A stretch of DNA of 32,538 bases from a virus, in IMG/VR virus record IMGVR_UViG_3300035698_007423, positions 1 to 32,538 of that record. One strand, given 5' to 3'. The notes below the pieces were generated by a model. It worked only from the letters and a program-made list of their open reading frames with translations, ran no database searches and was not told where the DNA came from. Made by a program: the position numbers and the translations under genes. This document shows, piece after piece, positions 13,353 to 22,135 of this stretch (its first letter is position 1; every line of letters starts with the position of its first letter).

Positions 13353-14582
13353 TTAAGGAGCAGGCTCTGGTCTAAATCCTTGCATAAAGTTATTATTAGT
13401 GGCATCCCCAACTGCTATCAACTTCCTTTCTGAGTCATATACCCTAAGAATCCCTTGTGGTGCTCCTCCATCAGTAGCTGTCTCATATATCATGAAACCA
13501 TCATTAAACGTTGGTTCTATTGCACCAAATCGACCTGCACCAAAACAGAAGTTCAATTGAGATAACGGATTTGCATACTCGGTGGTTGCATCTCCATCAA
13601 ACTCACTTGTAATAAATTGACCATTCTCAGAACTAAACGATATCTTATCATCAGCAGGCCACTCCGTTTCTGTTGGAGCCTCGGTGATTGCACATATTAT
13701 TTCAGCCCCTGTTACAGGACATTGCCTAGCGATACATCCTAACTTGACATAACCGGGACCCCCGCCATTTCCCTCTTTATCCACATCAAATTCTCTTTGA
13801 ATAGAACTAAGAGCAGTTGCAGGTAAATCATTTTGTCCAAAGCCAAGAGTCGTTCCTAAATCGTCAATGATCGCAGCTGGATTACTTTCTGAAGCAGCAT
13901 CTAATTTTTCGGCAACATACGCAGCAAATCCAGTTGTTCCAGAAGAATATTCTCGCTGTGCATCCTCTGGGGTACCGTTAAAATAAATCCAGGTATAACC
14001 TGAATGCCAATCTGTAATAGCAGGGGGAGTGTTCCCATCTGTCCAAAGTCCCCCCGTACAAGAGGTTTCTCCCGACACTGAATCCGTATAGCACGTTTGA
14101 GTATCAGGCGAAATAAACTGATCAAATAACACAATTTCCATAGTTAATCCTGAGGCACAATCAGTCGCACTAATAGCATCTAAGGATAAGGTGTTACCTG
14201 AACTCAGTCCTTCTTGTTCCGCTTTAATCGCATCATATTTTGCTTGATCAGCTATTCCATCAATAATAGATCCAGCAGAAACAACATTATCTGTGTTGAA
14301 AACACTATTCTGAACATCTCGGGGATTAGAAGAATCAAATCCATTTGTATTTTCACCATTACTGGTATTTCCAGTGGCTCCTATACTACCTAGTTGAGTT
14401 CCTCCTGCTATCGAACCCCCTCCATTGCCTGATGCACTGTCTGCTGTATTACTGTTGGGATCCAGATAGCCAATTCCTCTTTTGGAACCAATAGCTTCTC
14501 TCTTTTTAGCATCTGCTAGAGTGCTCTTGTTTGGATCAAATCCAACAATACGTCGAATATCATCAGCATATCTGTTTCCCAT
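13353..14582 (-). CDS. Putative tail-tip or virion-associated protein
   Basis: The 409-aa protein is the last product of the late operon, following the large tail protein by 18 bases; ribosome binding site GAGGG. The N-terminus is basic and helical (GNRYADDIRRIVGF). Residues about 45-90 are a Gly/Ser/Asn-rich low-complexity linker. The rest is Cys-, Asn- and aromatic-containing beta-like sequence. Cys pairs in the second half could form disulfides. No domain is recognised. Position after the hub-like protein suggests a tail-tip, adhesin or injected protein. Confidence 0.65.
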   Translation of the reverse strand: MGNRYADDIRRIVGFDPNKSTLADAKKREAIGSKRGIGYLDPNSNTADSASGNGGGSIAGGTQLGSIGATGNTSNGENTNGFDSSNPRDVQNSVFNTDNVVSAGSIIDGIADQAKYDAIKAEQEGLSSGNTLSLDAISATDCASGLTMEIVLFDQFISPDTQTCYTDSVSGETSCTGGLWTDGNTPPAITDWHSGYTWIYFNGTPEDAQREYSSGTTGFAAYVAEKLDAASESNPAAIIDDLGTTLGFGQNDLPATALSSIQREFDVDKEGNGGGPGYVKLGCIARQCPVTGAEIICAITEAPTETEWPADDKISFSSENGQFITSEFDGDATTEYANPLSQLNFCFGAGRFGAIEPTFNDGFMIYETATDGGAPQGILRVYDSERKLIAVGDATNNNFMQGFRPEPAP

Positions 14583-14600
14583 AAAACCCTCTTCAGTAAG

Positions 14601-16622
14601 TTAAGATTTTCCATCAAACGTAATCGTCAACGTATCGTTAGGAATCGCAATATTATAAGCTTCAGTTGCTTCCAAATCCTTCTCTATCCTAAACTCTTCT
14701 GCTACTGCAGGAGTATCTACAATAAACTGTTCTTGGAAGTTCGTTTTATAGGTATTGTTAGATTCATAAAGCCACCGATTGCCCACCATACCATTCCATT
14801 TAGCTGCTTTAGTCGATGTGGGATCTTCTCCAAAATGATTCCCAAGAGTAATGTTGCCTGTGTTTAACGTGACATTCTCTACTGGAACCGTTGGAATAAT
14901 AAGATCATCTTCTGACTGACTTCCTTCTGCTCTAGAAAGAACAATAGTGGTCTGTGTTGTAGCATTTCCTGTTGATATGTCGAAATTATGTTTAATTGTA
15001 AACACTTTACCCTTCGCAACTACCGGAGTGGTATTGATGTTAACGGTATGTTTCAAATCAACTTCAGGCCAAATAGCCGTTTCAACAGTCACTCGAGTAT
15101 CTCGATGGGATCCTAAGATAGTTGTTTTAGCTTGTTGCAATGCTACCTCAACCCCTAAATTCATCTCTTCTCTGTTCAAGTCCTGATTACTGTAGTAGCC
15201 ATCCACTGAACCAACTGACGTATCAGCATCGTAAGTATTTATGTAATACTGATTGTTTTCCCATTCTTCTGTATCAGATTCTGCTTCCATTCCATAATTG
15301 GTATCTCTTGCTACCGTTCCAAACTGAGTTTGAGATTGAGGTGCATTCACAGTTAACGTGTAATCTTCAGTCACTGTTTGTGCCCAACGATACCCTGCTC
15401 TCCACCGAGCTCCCATACAATAAATTAAGGAATAATCAGTTCCTCCTGTAATCCTACTTTCAAACACTAAATTGCCATTAGCATCCGTAATTTGATTCCC
15501 TTGTTGATCTAACGTAGGTACCTGTGTTCCCCGTATCTGAGCAGTTGACCATAAGACATTTCTGTCTCCACATCGATATGCTCCACTTGGCCATATCTCG
15601 GTAAAAGTAATATCATCCTTAACCGGCCATCCTGCTCCACTAATCGCTGAATAAATAATAGCTCTAGGTGTTAATGAGTAACCATCTTTTAATAATAGAC
15701 AAGCATTCCCCGCAATAGGAGAAGTCCATCTGAATTGTCGAGTGTTCTGATAAAAACGATTGTATCGATACTTCAGATTAATATTAACTTGGTTAGTAAC
15801 ACGTCCTCGACTCAGGAATTCAACACGAGGTCTGTCATAGCGTACATCACTGTCAGTTAAGGTTAAATCTGCAGTTGACTTAGCTTGCCAGGGCGTAATG
15901 GTGTAATTGCCATAAGCATCAAAATCCACAGCACTTGGAGTGGTTGTTAACCGCTGTTCTACTTCGCTTGCTATATCTTCTGGATTTTGAAAGATTAAAG
16001 GGGAATACGTCCCTATTTCTTCAACAACAACAGGTAACTGAGCATTCAATTGTTCAGTACGTTTATCAGTACAACGTAACGTTATCTTCTCTTCTAACAG
16101 ATCAACAGAAGGAATATCAACAACTCCTGTATAAACACGGAAGGTTCCATTGGATGTCTCAACATCCAACGTAGCTATGCCTCCGTAATATGCTTCAATG
16201 TTCTGTACCCCTGTATTTGCTAACAAGGTTACTGTCATTAAAGCGGCATCATTCTCAGTTCGAGTAATTTCAATACCACCTGTTATCTGAGACTGAGGTA
16301 TCTGTTGTCCTGCAATAAACAAAGTAGCATCCCATCCATTTCTTAAGAGGAATGTTTTAGTGTCAGGAACCCAGACTGCCTGCTGTATTGGAAAGACTTG
16401 ATTAACGAACAGTGTCTGTTGATCCTGTTCAACCTTGATGAATGCTTCTGCTGCTGAATTAGATAACTTAAACAGTACGTCTTGTTCTATCTCAATTAAC
16501 TCGCCTAACTCAATTAAACCAATAACTTGTTCTATTGCAATTAGCTGCCCCACTCCTAGGAGGTTTGAAACCCCTCCGGAGTTAATAGCAAAGCTATTGA
16601 TGACATTATTGTTGACAGACAT
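14601..16622 (-). CDS. Large tail protein, probable tail hub/tip
   Basis: The 673-aa protein starts after AAGGTG. The N-terminus has tandem I-x-I-E-Q or L-I-E-I-E-Q repeats (LIAIEQVIGL, LIEIEQDVLF) seen in some siphophage tail-tip proteins. Residues about 100-200 look like a hub beta-barrel (ITGGIEITRTENDAALMTVT and LRCTDKR). The large remainder is beta-rich and aromatic, as in hub and receptor-contact proteins. It lies between fibre-like genes and the last operon gene. A role in the distal tail is inferred from composition and position; the exact counterpart in other phages is uncertain. Confidence 0.65.
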   Translation of the reverse strand: MSVNNNVINSFAINSGGVSNLLGVGQLIAIEQVIGLIELGELIEIEQDVLFKLSNSAAEAFIKVEQDQQTLFVNQVFPIQQAVWVPDTKTFLLRNGWDATLFIAGQQIPQSQITGGIEITRTENDAALMTVTLLANTGVQNIEAYYGGIATLDVETSNGTFRVYTGVVDIPSVDLLEEKITLRCTDKRTEQLNAQLPVVVEEIGTYSPLIFQNPEDIASEVEQRLTTTPSAVDFDAYGNYTITPWQAKSTADLTLTDSDVRYDRPRVEFLSRGRVTNQVNINLKYRYNRFYQNTRQFRWTSPIAGNACLLLKDGYSLTPRAIIYSAISGAGWPVKDDITFTEIWPSGAYRCGDRNVLWSTAQIRGTQVPTLDQQGNQITDANGNLVFESRITGGTDYSLIYCMGARWRAGYRWAQTVTEDYTLTVNAPQSQTQFGTVARDTNYGMEAESDTEEWENNQYYINTYDADTSVGSVDGYYSNQDLNREEMNLGVEVALQQAKTTILGSHRDTRVTVETAIWPEVDLKHTVNINTTPVVAKGKVFTIKHNFDISTGNATTQTTIVLSRAEGSQSEDDLIIPTVPVENVTLNTGNITLGNHFGEDPTSTKAAKWNGMVGNRWLYESNNTYKTNFQEQFIVDTPAVAEEFRIEKDLEATEAYNIAIPNDTLTITFDGKS

Positions 16623-16640
16623 AGGGGCACCTTAGGGAAC

Positions 16641-16889
16641 TTATTGAGGTTTTGGAGAGTTATCCTTTACTTTCTTTATTTCAGAATAAAACTCATTATC
16701 TTTAGATAAAGCACCCGAATCCATCGCATGCCATAACATATCTAATTGATCCCCAATCTTTGGATATCGTCTCTTTTCAGCATAAGTGGTCTTTATTGCT
16801 TGCTCTTCGTTTTCCGCCCATTGCTGTTTCAGCTCTTTTTGCTCTTGAGCCGTTAATTTAACTTTTACACCGTTTACTAGTCTGTACAT
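16641..16889 (-). CDS. Small tail-associated protein (IGDQLDMLWHA type)
   Basis: The 82-aa protein has a recognisable phage pattern: YRLVNGVKVKLTAQEQ at the start, a charged coiled helix, then RRYPKIGDQLDMLWHAMDSG and a VKDNSPKP end. Proteins with this layout are regularly encoded next to tail fibre genes and are thought to be fibre assembly factors or small structural proteins. It sits directly after the fibre-like gene in the late operon. Ribosome binding site GAGAGG. Confidence 0.75.
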   Translation of the reverse strand: MYRLVNGVKVKLTAQEQKELKQQWAENEEQAIKTTYAEKRRYPKIGDQLDMLWHAMDSGALSKDNEFYSEIKKVKDNSPKPQ

Positions 16890-16907
16890 AACAAGCCTCT
16901 CTTTTGA

Positions 16908-17999
16908 TTACGCATCTGTTAAACCATAAAGTCTAAATTCACCACTAGCTACGTTACCTGTTGGAAAAGCAAATCGGAGCCCTGTAACTATTGCATTTGA
17001 ATTCATTCGTCCCGTACCTCTTGTAGCTAACGCATCATAGTTAGTTGTTGTTAATGAAGTACTTTCCGTCTTTATTACAGGTTTCGTATTGACAGAAGGA
17101 TCATATATCGTAATCTCCATGTTTAACTGTCCATTACTATTATTATCTGTAATTGGCCCGCATTGAATATAAGTAGCACTGTTATCTGCGTTATCTGCTA
17201 GAAGATTTCCGACTTGATCAATGCCTGAGTAACACCACGCATAAACAGCACCACTTTGCCACGTAGGTCCTGCGCCTGTTCCTATCTGAACATAAAGTGC
17301 CTGATCATCACTTGCTGGATTACAGTGGGTAATCACTACTTTATAAGCAATATAGCTTGAAGTGAATCCTGAGAAATCAATAGTAGCGCTTGAACTTGCC
17401 GTTGCTGATGCAATTAATGACCATGCTCCGCCTCCTCCTGCACTAGGAGTAACCATTTCAAATTCATCATTTGTTCCGTTATATGCAACAATATCTCCAT
17501 CAGTAGGCGTAGTGAATTCTGCAATAGGCATAGCAACCACGCCCATCTCTTCTCCACCATAGTATTTAACAACACCATGAGAGAAATCAGTGACAGTTGT
17601 GTCTATCGCTATCTCACCGTCTGCATCTACAGTAGGAGTAGCACTGTTAGGTAATTCCAAACTAGTTGCTCCACCTGCATCAACCGTGCCTGTAATAGTG
17701 ACAGTACCCTCACGATCAATAAAACTATTTGCTGTAGCTCTTAGTTCTATAGTCGCTCCATCACTAAAAGCAGTACCTGAAGTACCTTCTCGTCCCCGTA
17801 CAACTGTCAGCGTAGTTCCAGCAAGGGCAGTTGCTTGAACAATCTCTTTATCTGTTCCATTATCAATCGTCAACATGCAAGTATCCCCACCTCCTATTGA
17901 TGGAAGGTCTGTTGCACTGAGGACATCAAGGGAAGTAGCTGAATCAGTAATATCTCCATCCAATGTTGTGGAGTAATTATTAGCATATAATCGTGTCAT
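16908..17999 (-). CDS. Putative tail fibre / receptor-binding protein
   Basis: The 363-aa protein is Thr/Ser/Gly/Asp-rich and beta-structured. Near residues 60-85 it has the motif VVRGREGTSGTAFSDGATIE, common at the N-terminal virion-attachment part of aquatic phage fibre proteins. A Gly-rich linker (SAGGGGAW) precedes a C-terminal domain of about 170 residues ending GEFRLYGLTDA, a typical fibre-tip ending. It would determine host recognition. Ribosome binding site AGAGG. It starts 1 base from the end of the upstream gene, so translation is probably coupled. Confidence 0.75.
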   Translation of the reverse strand: MTRLYANNYSTTLDGDITDSATSLDVLSATDLPSIGGGDTCMLTIDNGTDKEIVQATALAGTTLTVVRGREGTSGTAFSDGATIELRATANSFIDREGTVTITGTVDAGGATSLELPNSATPTVDADGEIAIDTTVTDFSHGVVKYYGGEEMGVVAMPIAEFTTPTDGDIVAYNGTNDEFEMVTPSAGGGGAWSLIASATASSSATIDFSGFTSSYIAYKVVITHCNPASDDQALYVQIGTGAGPTWQSGAVYAWCYSGIDQVGNLLADNADNSATYIQCGPITDNNSNGQLNMEITIYDPSVNTKPVIKTESTSLTTTNYDALATRGTGRMNSNAIVTGLRFAFPTGNVASGEFRLYGLTDA

Positions 18000-18000
18000 G

Positions 18001-18618
18001 TTACACCTCTGTTTCTACTACTGTATTAATAAATACTGCTATTTCAGGATAACCTGTATTACTGTTTACAGTGACTACTGCATTTATAATGCGCATATAA
18101 ATAGGAATTGCATTAGCAACTGCACTTGTAATCGTTGTAGCAACTGCTAAGGCAGCACCTGCTGTATTAGAATCTAATGCAAGTGCAGTTAGAGCCAATG
18201 TAATCTCAGTGACCGCATGTGTCTTGCCAACCATTGTCCAAACAACTGTTCCATCTGTAACCGTATCTCCTATTGCTCCTGTTGGAAAAGTAGGTTCGCC
18301 TGCAGCAGTGGTACCTGCTGTCGTACACTTGTACTTATAGGTATTTGGCGTTGTAGGTTCTACAATATTACCAATAACATAGGCAGTAAGAGTGGTCCAT
18401 TCAGCAATGATGCTAGTGGGCGTTAGTGTAATATCATCAACGCCAGGATTAGAATTAGCTTCTAACTGACGTGATGCGGTATTAGATCCAAGATACAACG
18501 TGAAATCTTGGGGATTATCACTTTGATCTGTCTCATGCGTCAATTGGTACAGACCTGTAAATGCACTGGTCAGTCCACTGTCCGTATAAAGTTTAAAACT
18601 TAAATCACCTAAAGCCAT
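18001..18618 (-). CDS. Tail-associated virion protein with a carbohydrate-binding-like module
   Basis: The 205-aa protein begins MALGDLSFKLYTDSGL. It contains a central module (about residues 68-130) of the type W-x-x-x-TAYVIGNIV, YKCTTAGTTAAGEPTFP, then TVTDGTVVWTMVG. This repeat is widespread in phage fibre and tail proteins and resembles carbohydrate-binding modules. The rest is Thr/Ala-rich. It follows the tape measure gene and precedes the fibre gene, so a distal-tail or fibre-connector role is likely. Ribosome binding site GGAG at a good distance. Confidence 0.7.
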   Translation of the reverse strand: MALGDLSFKLYTDSGLTSAFTGLYQLTHETDQSDNPQDFTLYLGSNTASRQLEANSNPGVDDITLTPTSIIAEWTTLTAYVIGNIVEPTTPNTYKYKCTTAGTTAAGEPTFPTGAIGDTVTDGTVVWTMVGKTHAVTEITLALTALALDSNTAGAALAVATTITSAVANAIPIYMRIINAVVTVNSNTGYPEIAVFINTVVETEV

Positions 18619-18623
18619 AGCCG

Positions 18624-19976
18624 TTATCTCCCTACTGCTCTTGCAGCATCTTTAGTTGCACTTGCTACCTTAACATTGACATTTGAATTGAACTTTTCAC
18701 TCTCTACAACAAAACTAACTAACCTCTCTGGATCAGGATGTACGAATACATCAATACGCTGAGGCGTAGGACCCATTGCCCCTCTAAACTCTCTAGATTG
18801 TCCGTCAGAACTTGAAGCAAAACCAAACGCCTTACTCTTATTCAGATCTGAGATAATGGAAGAGTTGGTTTCATCATAGCTAGGTATTCGATTAATGGGA
18901 ACCACATTATTACCTGCTTTTGACCGTAAACGCTTGTACTGAGCATTCAATTGTTCAGCTATGTCGTTAAGTCCTGCAACTGTTTTATTCTGATCAGTGG
19001 GAGCTAAGAGCTTTTCAAAGGCATTAGTAAGCAATAACTCTTGCTCTTCAACATCTTCTTTAATTGAAAAAGGATTTACCTTACTTGCTGCAACAGCTAA
19101 CGTTCTATAGCCTACTTCTACAGCTGCAATAACCCGTCTTAGTTCAAGGAATCCTGCAATCATTTGAGCAATAGTAGAGACCACTGTAGCAGCTACCTTG
19201 GTTGCAACAACTTCCATTCCGCCCATTTCAGTAACGAATTGAATAACCCTTTCTACAATTAACAATAAAGCAGGAGCTACCTTGGAAGTTACCTGCATCT
19301 TGAAAGCATCCCAGATAGTGGACAACTTAGTTTGTGCATCATTAAATGCTTCTACCGCTGTTGCTTGTTGCGCACTAATAGCTAATCCTAATTTATCGAA
19401 TTCTTCACCTGTCTGTTGTAAATCACTGTTCAAAGTATTTACAAGTGCTACCCCTTCCGAATCAAACAACTTCATTGCTAATCTAACTTTATCGCCTTGA
19501 TTACCAATATTCTTCATCGCTTCTGCGACTCGAGCAAACTGTTTGTCAGGCGATAACTTATCTAACTCAATCGCATTAATCCTTAATTCTTGTAATGCCC
19601 CTACTGCTTCTCCAGTTCCTTTTGCTGCTTCAGATACACGTCTCACCATTCTCTGCAATGCCATATTAAGCGTCTCTGTTGACACTCCTGATAACTTTGC
19701 TTGAAAATGTAACTTCTGAAGTTCGCCTACTGCTATTCCCAACTTAGCAGATGTCTTTGCCAACCTGTCTATATCATCTGCAGTCTTCTGAATCGAGCGA
19801 GCAATCAGAGCAGTGGCTCCAACTAATGCTCCACTAACAATAGTCCCAATAATGGCTAACTTCTTTCCAATATTCTTAACAAACTTCCCTATACGATTAG
19901 TGGAAGCAGTTAGACCTTTGTTTAATTTAGAACTGTCAGCACTGATCTTAACCAATAAGTTGCTTATAGTGGCCAT
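18624..19976 (-). CDS. Tail tape measure protein
   Basis: The 450-aa protein begins with the tape-measure pattern LLVKISADSSKLNKGLTAST. A hydrophobic segment follows (about residues 36-60, KLAIIGTIVSGALVGATALI), then long helical stretches and a second hydrophobic region near 255-275. It lies immediately after the frameshifted tail chaperones, as tape measures do. Using the usual rule of about 1.5 angstrom of tail per residue, 450 aa would give a tail of roughly 65-70 nm, short for a siphovirus. The ATG overlaps the chaperone stop (TAATG). Confidence 0.88.
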   Translation of the reverse strand: MATISNLLVKISADSSKLNKGLTASTNRIGKFVKNIGKKLAIIGTIVSGALVGATALIARSIQKTADDIDRLAKTSAKLGIAVGELQKLHFQAKLSGVSTETLNMALQRMVRRVSEAAKGTGEAVGALQELRINAIELDKLSPDKQFARVAEAMKNIGNQGDKVRLAMKLFDSEGVALVNTLNSDLQQTGEEFDKLGLAISAQQATAVEAFNDAQTKLSTIWDAFKMQVTSKVAPALLLIVERVIQFVTEMGGMEVVATKVAATVVSTIAQMIAGFLELRRVIAAVEVGYRTLAVAASKVNPFSIKEDVEEQELLLTNAFEKLLAPTDQNKTVAGLNDIAEQLNAQYKRLRSKAGNNVVPINRIPSYDETNSSIISDLNKSKAFGFASSSDGQSREFRGAMGPTPQRIDVFVHPDPERLVSFVVESEKFNSNVNVKVASATKDAARAVGR

Positions 19977-20215
19977 TAGCTACTTCCTCCTAACAGACGT
20001 TTGAAAAGATTTGCTTTCTCTTGAGCCCCTAGTGCTCTTTGTTCTTCTAGTTGTCTCTGTTCAGTGTGACGTTTATGCCACTCTTCATTCTTTGTTAAAT
20101 CAAATGCCATCCATTCCGAGATCTCATCACTTGGCATGCAGAGTACTTCACTAATGCGTACTCCAAATCTTTCTGCCAATACATAACAATAACGTCGAAA
20201 GGGATGACACATCAT
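19976..20215 (-). CDS. Tail assembly chaperone, C-terminal frameshift part
   Basis: This 79-aa frame reads MMCHPFRRYCYVLAERFGVR and onward, with a charged Gln/Glu-rich helix near its end. It is the small all-helical partner expected after a tail assembly chaperone and before the tape measure (lambda gpT-like). It opens exactly in the -1 frame from the slippery A AAA AAA at 20221-20215 and has no ribosome binding site before its ATG except A-rich sequence, so it is most likely made as a frameshift fusion of about 195 aa with the upstream gene. Confidence 0.82.
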   Translation of the reverse strand: MMCHPFRRYCYVLAERFGVRISEVLCMPSDEISEWMAFDLTKNEEWHKRHTEQRQLEEQRALGAQEKANLFKRLLGGSS

Positions 20216-20562
20216 TTTTTTGCTAATTCATCGATCTCCTGTTCACCGATGTTATTAAGCTTCTGTGCTTCTTCAAATATTCTGTCCAGAGCAGTACTTG
20301 ATTTCTTACCCAACTTCAAAATGTCATCTTCATTAAAGACCAATTTACCCTTCTCATCAACTAACGTGGATGCCACCAGTTTTGCTCTAATATTAACTGT
20401 GTTTGCTCCTCCATTCTTTCCTATTACAGATGCTTCAAATCGATCCCTAGCATATCCCGACATAGTAGAAATAATCACATCTCCTTCCCATTCAGGGATA
20501 TGGATTTGCTTAGTCTTGACATCATCTTTGTTTAGAATCGCATCTTTAGATAAAATGGACAT
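20212..20562 (-). CDS. Tail assembly chaperone (lambda gpG-like)
   Basis: The 116-aa protein resembles phage tail assembly chaperones: a short start with KQIHIPEWEGDVIISTMSG, a DRFEAS helix, an RAKLVASTLVDEKGKLVF segment and a helical end. Such proteins wrap the tape measure before the tube polymerises. It ends GCA AAA AAA TGA, which is a perfect slippery heptamer followed by the stop. A fraction of ribosomes slipping back one base would fuse it to the 79-aa frame at 19976. It lies downstream of the tail tube gene and upstream of the tape measure, the classical order. Confidence 0.85.
   Translation of the reverse strand: MSILSKDAILNKDDVKTKQIHIPEWEGDVIISTMSGYARDRFEASVIGKNGGANTVNIRAKLVASTLVDEKGKLVFNEDDILKLGKKSSTALDRIFEEAQKLNNIGEQEIDELAKK
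20215..20221 (-). promoter_or_regulatory. -1 programmed ribosomal frameshift site A AAA AAA
   Basis: On the minus strand the reading frame is GCA AAA AAA TGA. The seven A residues form an X XXY YYZ-type slippery heptamer, and the zero-frame stop follows immediately, which favours slippage. After a -1 shift the next codons are ATG ATG TGT CAT, which is the downstream chaperone frame. Tail chaperone frameshifting at this point in the gene order is well established for lambda and many other tailed phages. Confidence 0.85.
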
Positions 20563-20642
20563 TGGAGTTTACCTCGATAAGTATTTGAGATGGCGCCTAT
20601 TAACAATAAATCATTGCAACAGGCTGTCACAGTTTCTTGTGA

Positions 20643-20813
20643 TCAATTAGGCCATTTGCCCACAGGGCACTTGCTATTTAATAAAGAAACTTTTGCAGGC
20701 AGGAGGCACCCACATCTCCCGCATATCTTAAGATTTCTGATATGTTCGCATTGAGTGCAGATGCCTATTCTTTCCCGTCGTATCTCTCTATTTGCTACTA
20801 CACGTATTCGCAT
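20643..20813 (-). CDS. Small Cys-rich zinc-ribbon-like phage protein, 56 aa
   Basis: The frame starts at ATG 20813 after the strong AGGAGG and stops at 20645-20643. It encodes MRIRVVANREIRRERIGICT and onward, with Cys at 19, 22, 31, 34, 36 and 49. CTQC and CGRCGC form a likely zinc ribbon, followed by the characteristic CPVGKWPN end. Small proteins with this Cys pattern and CP-x-GKW ending are common in the tail region of tailed phages; their role is unknown. It lies between tail tube and tail chaperone genes. Confidence 0.8.
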   Translation of the reverse strand: MRIRVVANREIRRERIGICTQCEHIRNLKICGRCGCLLPAKVSLLNSKCPVGKWPN

Positions 20814-20828
20814 ATTAGCCTCCTATTA

Positions 20829-21236
20829 CTATGGAGTTTCGTCAGACCATACAACAGAGCCAGTAATCTTCATGTTAGCCGTGCCCCTGGCAACATCATC
20901 AACACCGCCACTTACTGATACCGATTTAACATAAGCGCTAAAAGTTGCTACGTTTAAAGTAACATCATCAGGGAAACTTAGAACACAAGTGGACGCTGTT
21001 TGAGCCGCCTTCTGTGTTTCAAGTTGTGCTTGTCCTGTATCATTAGGATCTCTAATAAGTTCTAGTGTGAACGCACCAAAGTCCTGAAGTCCTTGACGGT
21101 ACTCTTTAGCCGTACTATCAAGTGTTGTTATATCAATATCACTCGCTTCGCCATCAAGTCCTGAGAAGGAGACAATGCCGCCTACTGTTTGAGAGTTGAT
21201 TGTAAACGTAGTGCCTTGAGCATCAATTGCAGCCAT
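20829..21236 (-). CDS. Major tail tube protein
   Basis: The 135-aa protein fits the siphophage tail tube family: a start with GTTFTIN, then VGGIVSFSGLDGEASDIDIT (the characteristic G-x-[ST]-x-x-DIDITTLDS loop), EYRQGLQDFGAFTLEL, and a beta-rich C-terminus ending in an Ig-like KITGSVVW. It polymerises as hexameric rings into the tail tube. The order tail terminator, tube, chaperones, tape measure matches lambda-like tails. Ribosome binding site AGGAG. Confidence 0.88.
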   Translation of the reverse strand: MAAIDAQGTTFTINSQTVGGIVSFSGLDGEASDIDITTLDSTAKEYRQGLQDFGAFTLELIRDPNDTGQAQLETQKAAQTASTCVLSFPDDVTLNVATFSAYVKSVSVSGGVDDVARGTANMKITGSVVWSDETP

Positions 21237-21267
21237 CTTTATATCTCCTAATTACAAAATAAATAGA

Positions 21268-21672
21268 TTAATTACTGTAGCACCTAAAACTTACTTCAAT
21301 AATACCTTTAAGCCAAGAATCCTCTCGCACAGCAGGAGTTGTCCGACTAATTTGCTTCACATACACAACTACATTATTAGACACTAAGGTTAGATCCCCT
21401 TTGAAGTGATCATATACTGCATCTAATTGGGTTAATAGCTCAGCAGAGCCTCTGTCCGTTGGATAAAACACATCTATCTGATAAATGCCTGTATTCAATT
21501 GCAGGTCATTCATATCCATTAAATCAGAAGAAGCCATCAACACAGTAGGTCGCATATAAGGAGTTTTATACACAGGGACTGATCGTGTATTCTCCCATGC
21601 AATACTGACTCCTCCTGCTAGTGCATTCAATCTAGTATCTAGCGCTATCTGAATATCTTTAAAGAAACTCAT
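21268..21672 (-). CDS. Tail terminator / tail completion protein (gpU-like, DUF4128-like)
   Basis: The 134-aa protein has the pattern of phage tail terminators: an N-terminal helix FKDIQIALDTRLNAL, then PYMRPTVLMA, a beta strand GIYQIDVFYP, a helix QLDAVYDHFKG and a C-terminal strand IIEVSFRCY. It caps the tail tube and joins it to the head connector. Its ATG overlaps the upstream stop (ATGA), so it is coupled to the preceding head-tail gene, and the tube gene follows. Confidence 0.8.
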   Translation of the reverse strand: MSFFKDIQIALDTRLNALAGGVSIAWENTRSVPVYKTPYMRPTVLMASSDLMDMNDLQLNTGIYQIDVFYPTDRGSAELLTQLDAVYDHFKGDLTLVSNNVVVYVKQISRTTPAVREDSWLKGIIEVSFRCYSN

Positions 21673-22115
21673 TTATTAAGTCTCCGTGCTTGTTTAACAA
21701 CTATTTCATTGAACTTCTCTACTGACACTTTCATCATTCCAGCAGGAGCCTGTTCAGACCATCCCTCTTCTACACGTTCTGCATAAGGAAGATTGTTTGA
21801 TATGAAAATAGCTTTATCTTTACTACTATAGCCTTTAATAGCAGATATCCCTTTGCTGATAGTTCCGTTACCTATACTGTCAACGGTATCTATTGTAGAA
21901 GTATCTGCTGAATTAACCTGAACCTGCCAGTTCCCTCTAAGACGTCCTCCTACATAGCCTGCAGGAGCATCTCCCTTCCATAGCCCGGGATTGCCAACAG
22001 GAGTCTTCCTAACAAGCTCTCCCAATAACTCTATTGCTGTGCTGCGAACTGCTTTATCCACATTACTCTTTATCTCTGCAGATGCAGCAGCTAGTTGTTT
22101 CTTAAAATCAATCAT
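21669..22115 (-). CDS. HK97 gp10-like neck/tail completion protein
   Basis: The 148-aa protein has the usual HK97-gp10 layout: a basic N-terminal helix (EIKSNVDKAVRSTAIELLGE), RKTPVGNP, a GGRLRGNWQV strand, and NNLPYAERVEEGWSEQAPAG with the conserved Y-A-x-x-x-E-x-G motif. It is thought to take part in the head-tail interface or tail completion. It lies between the head-closure-like gene and the tail terminator, the standard place. Confidence 0.85.
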   Translation of the reverse strand: MIDFKKQLAAASAEIKSNVDKAVRSTAIELLGELVRKTPVGNPGLWKGDAPAGYVGGRLRGNWQVQVNSADTSTIDTVDSIGNGTISKGISAIKGYSSKDKAIFISNNLPYAERVEEGWSEQAPAGMMKVSVEKFNEIVVKQARRLNK

Positions 22116-22135
22116 AACTATCCCTCCATGAGCTA

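Noticed and set aside
20204-20650. Plus-strand 148-aa frame across the tail chaperone region
   Set aside because: It is antisense to the chaperone with the frameshift site and to the spacer, has no ribosome binding site, and the late arm is entirely on the minus strand.
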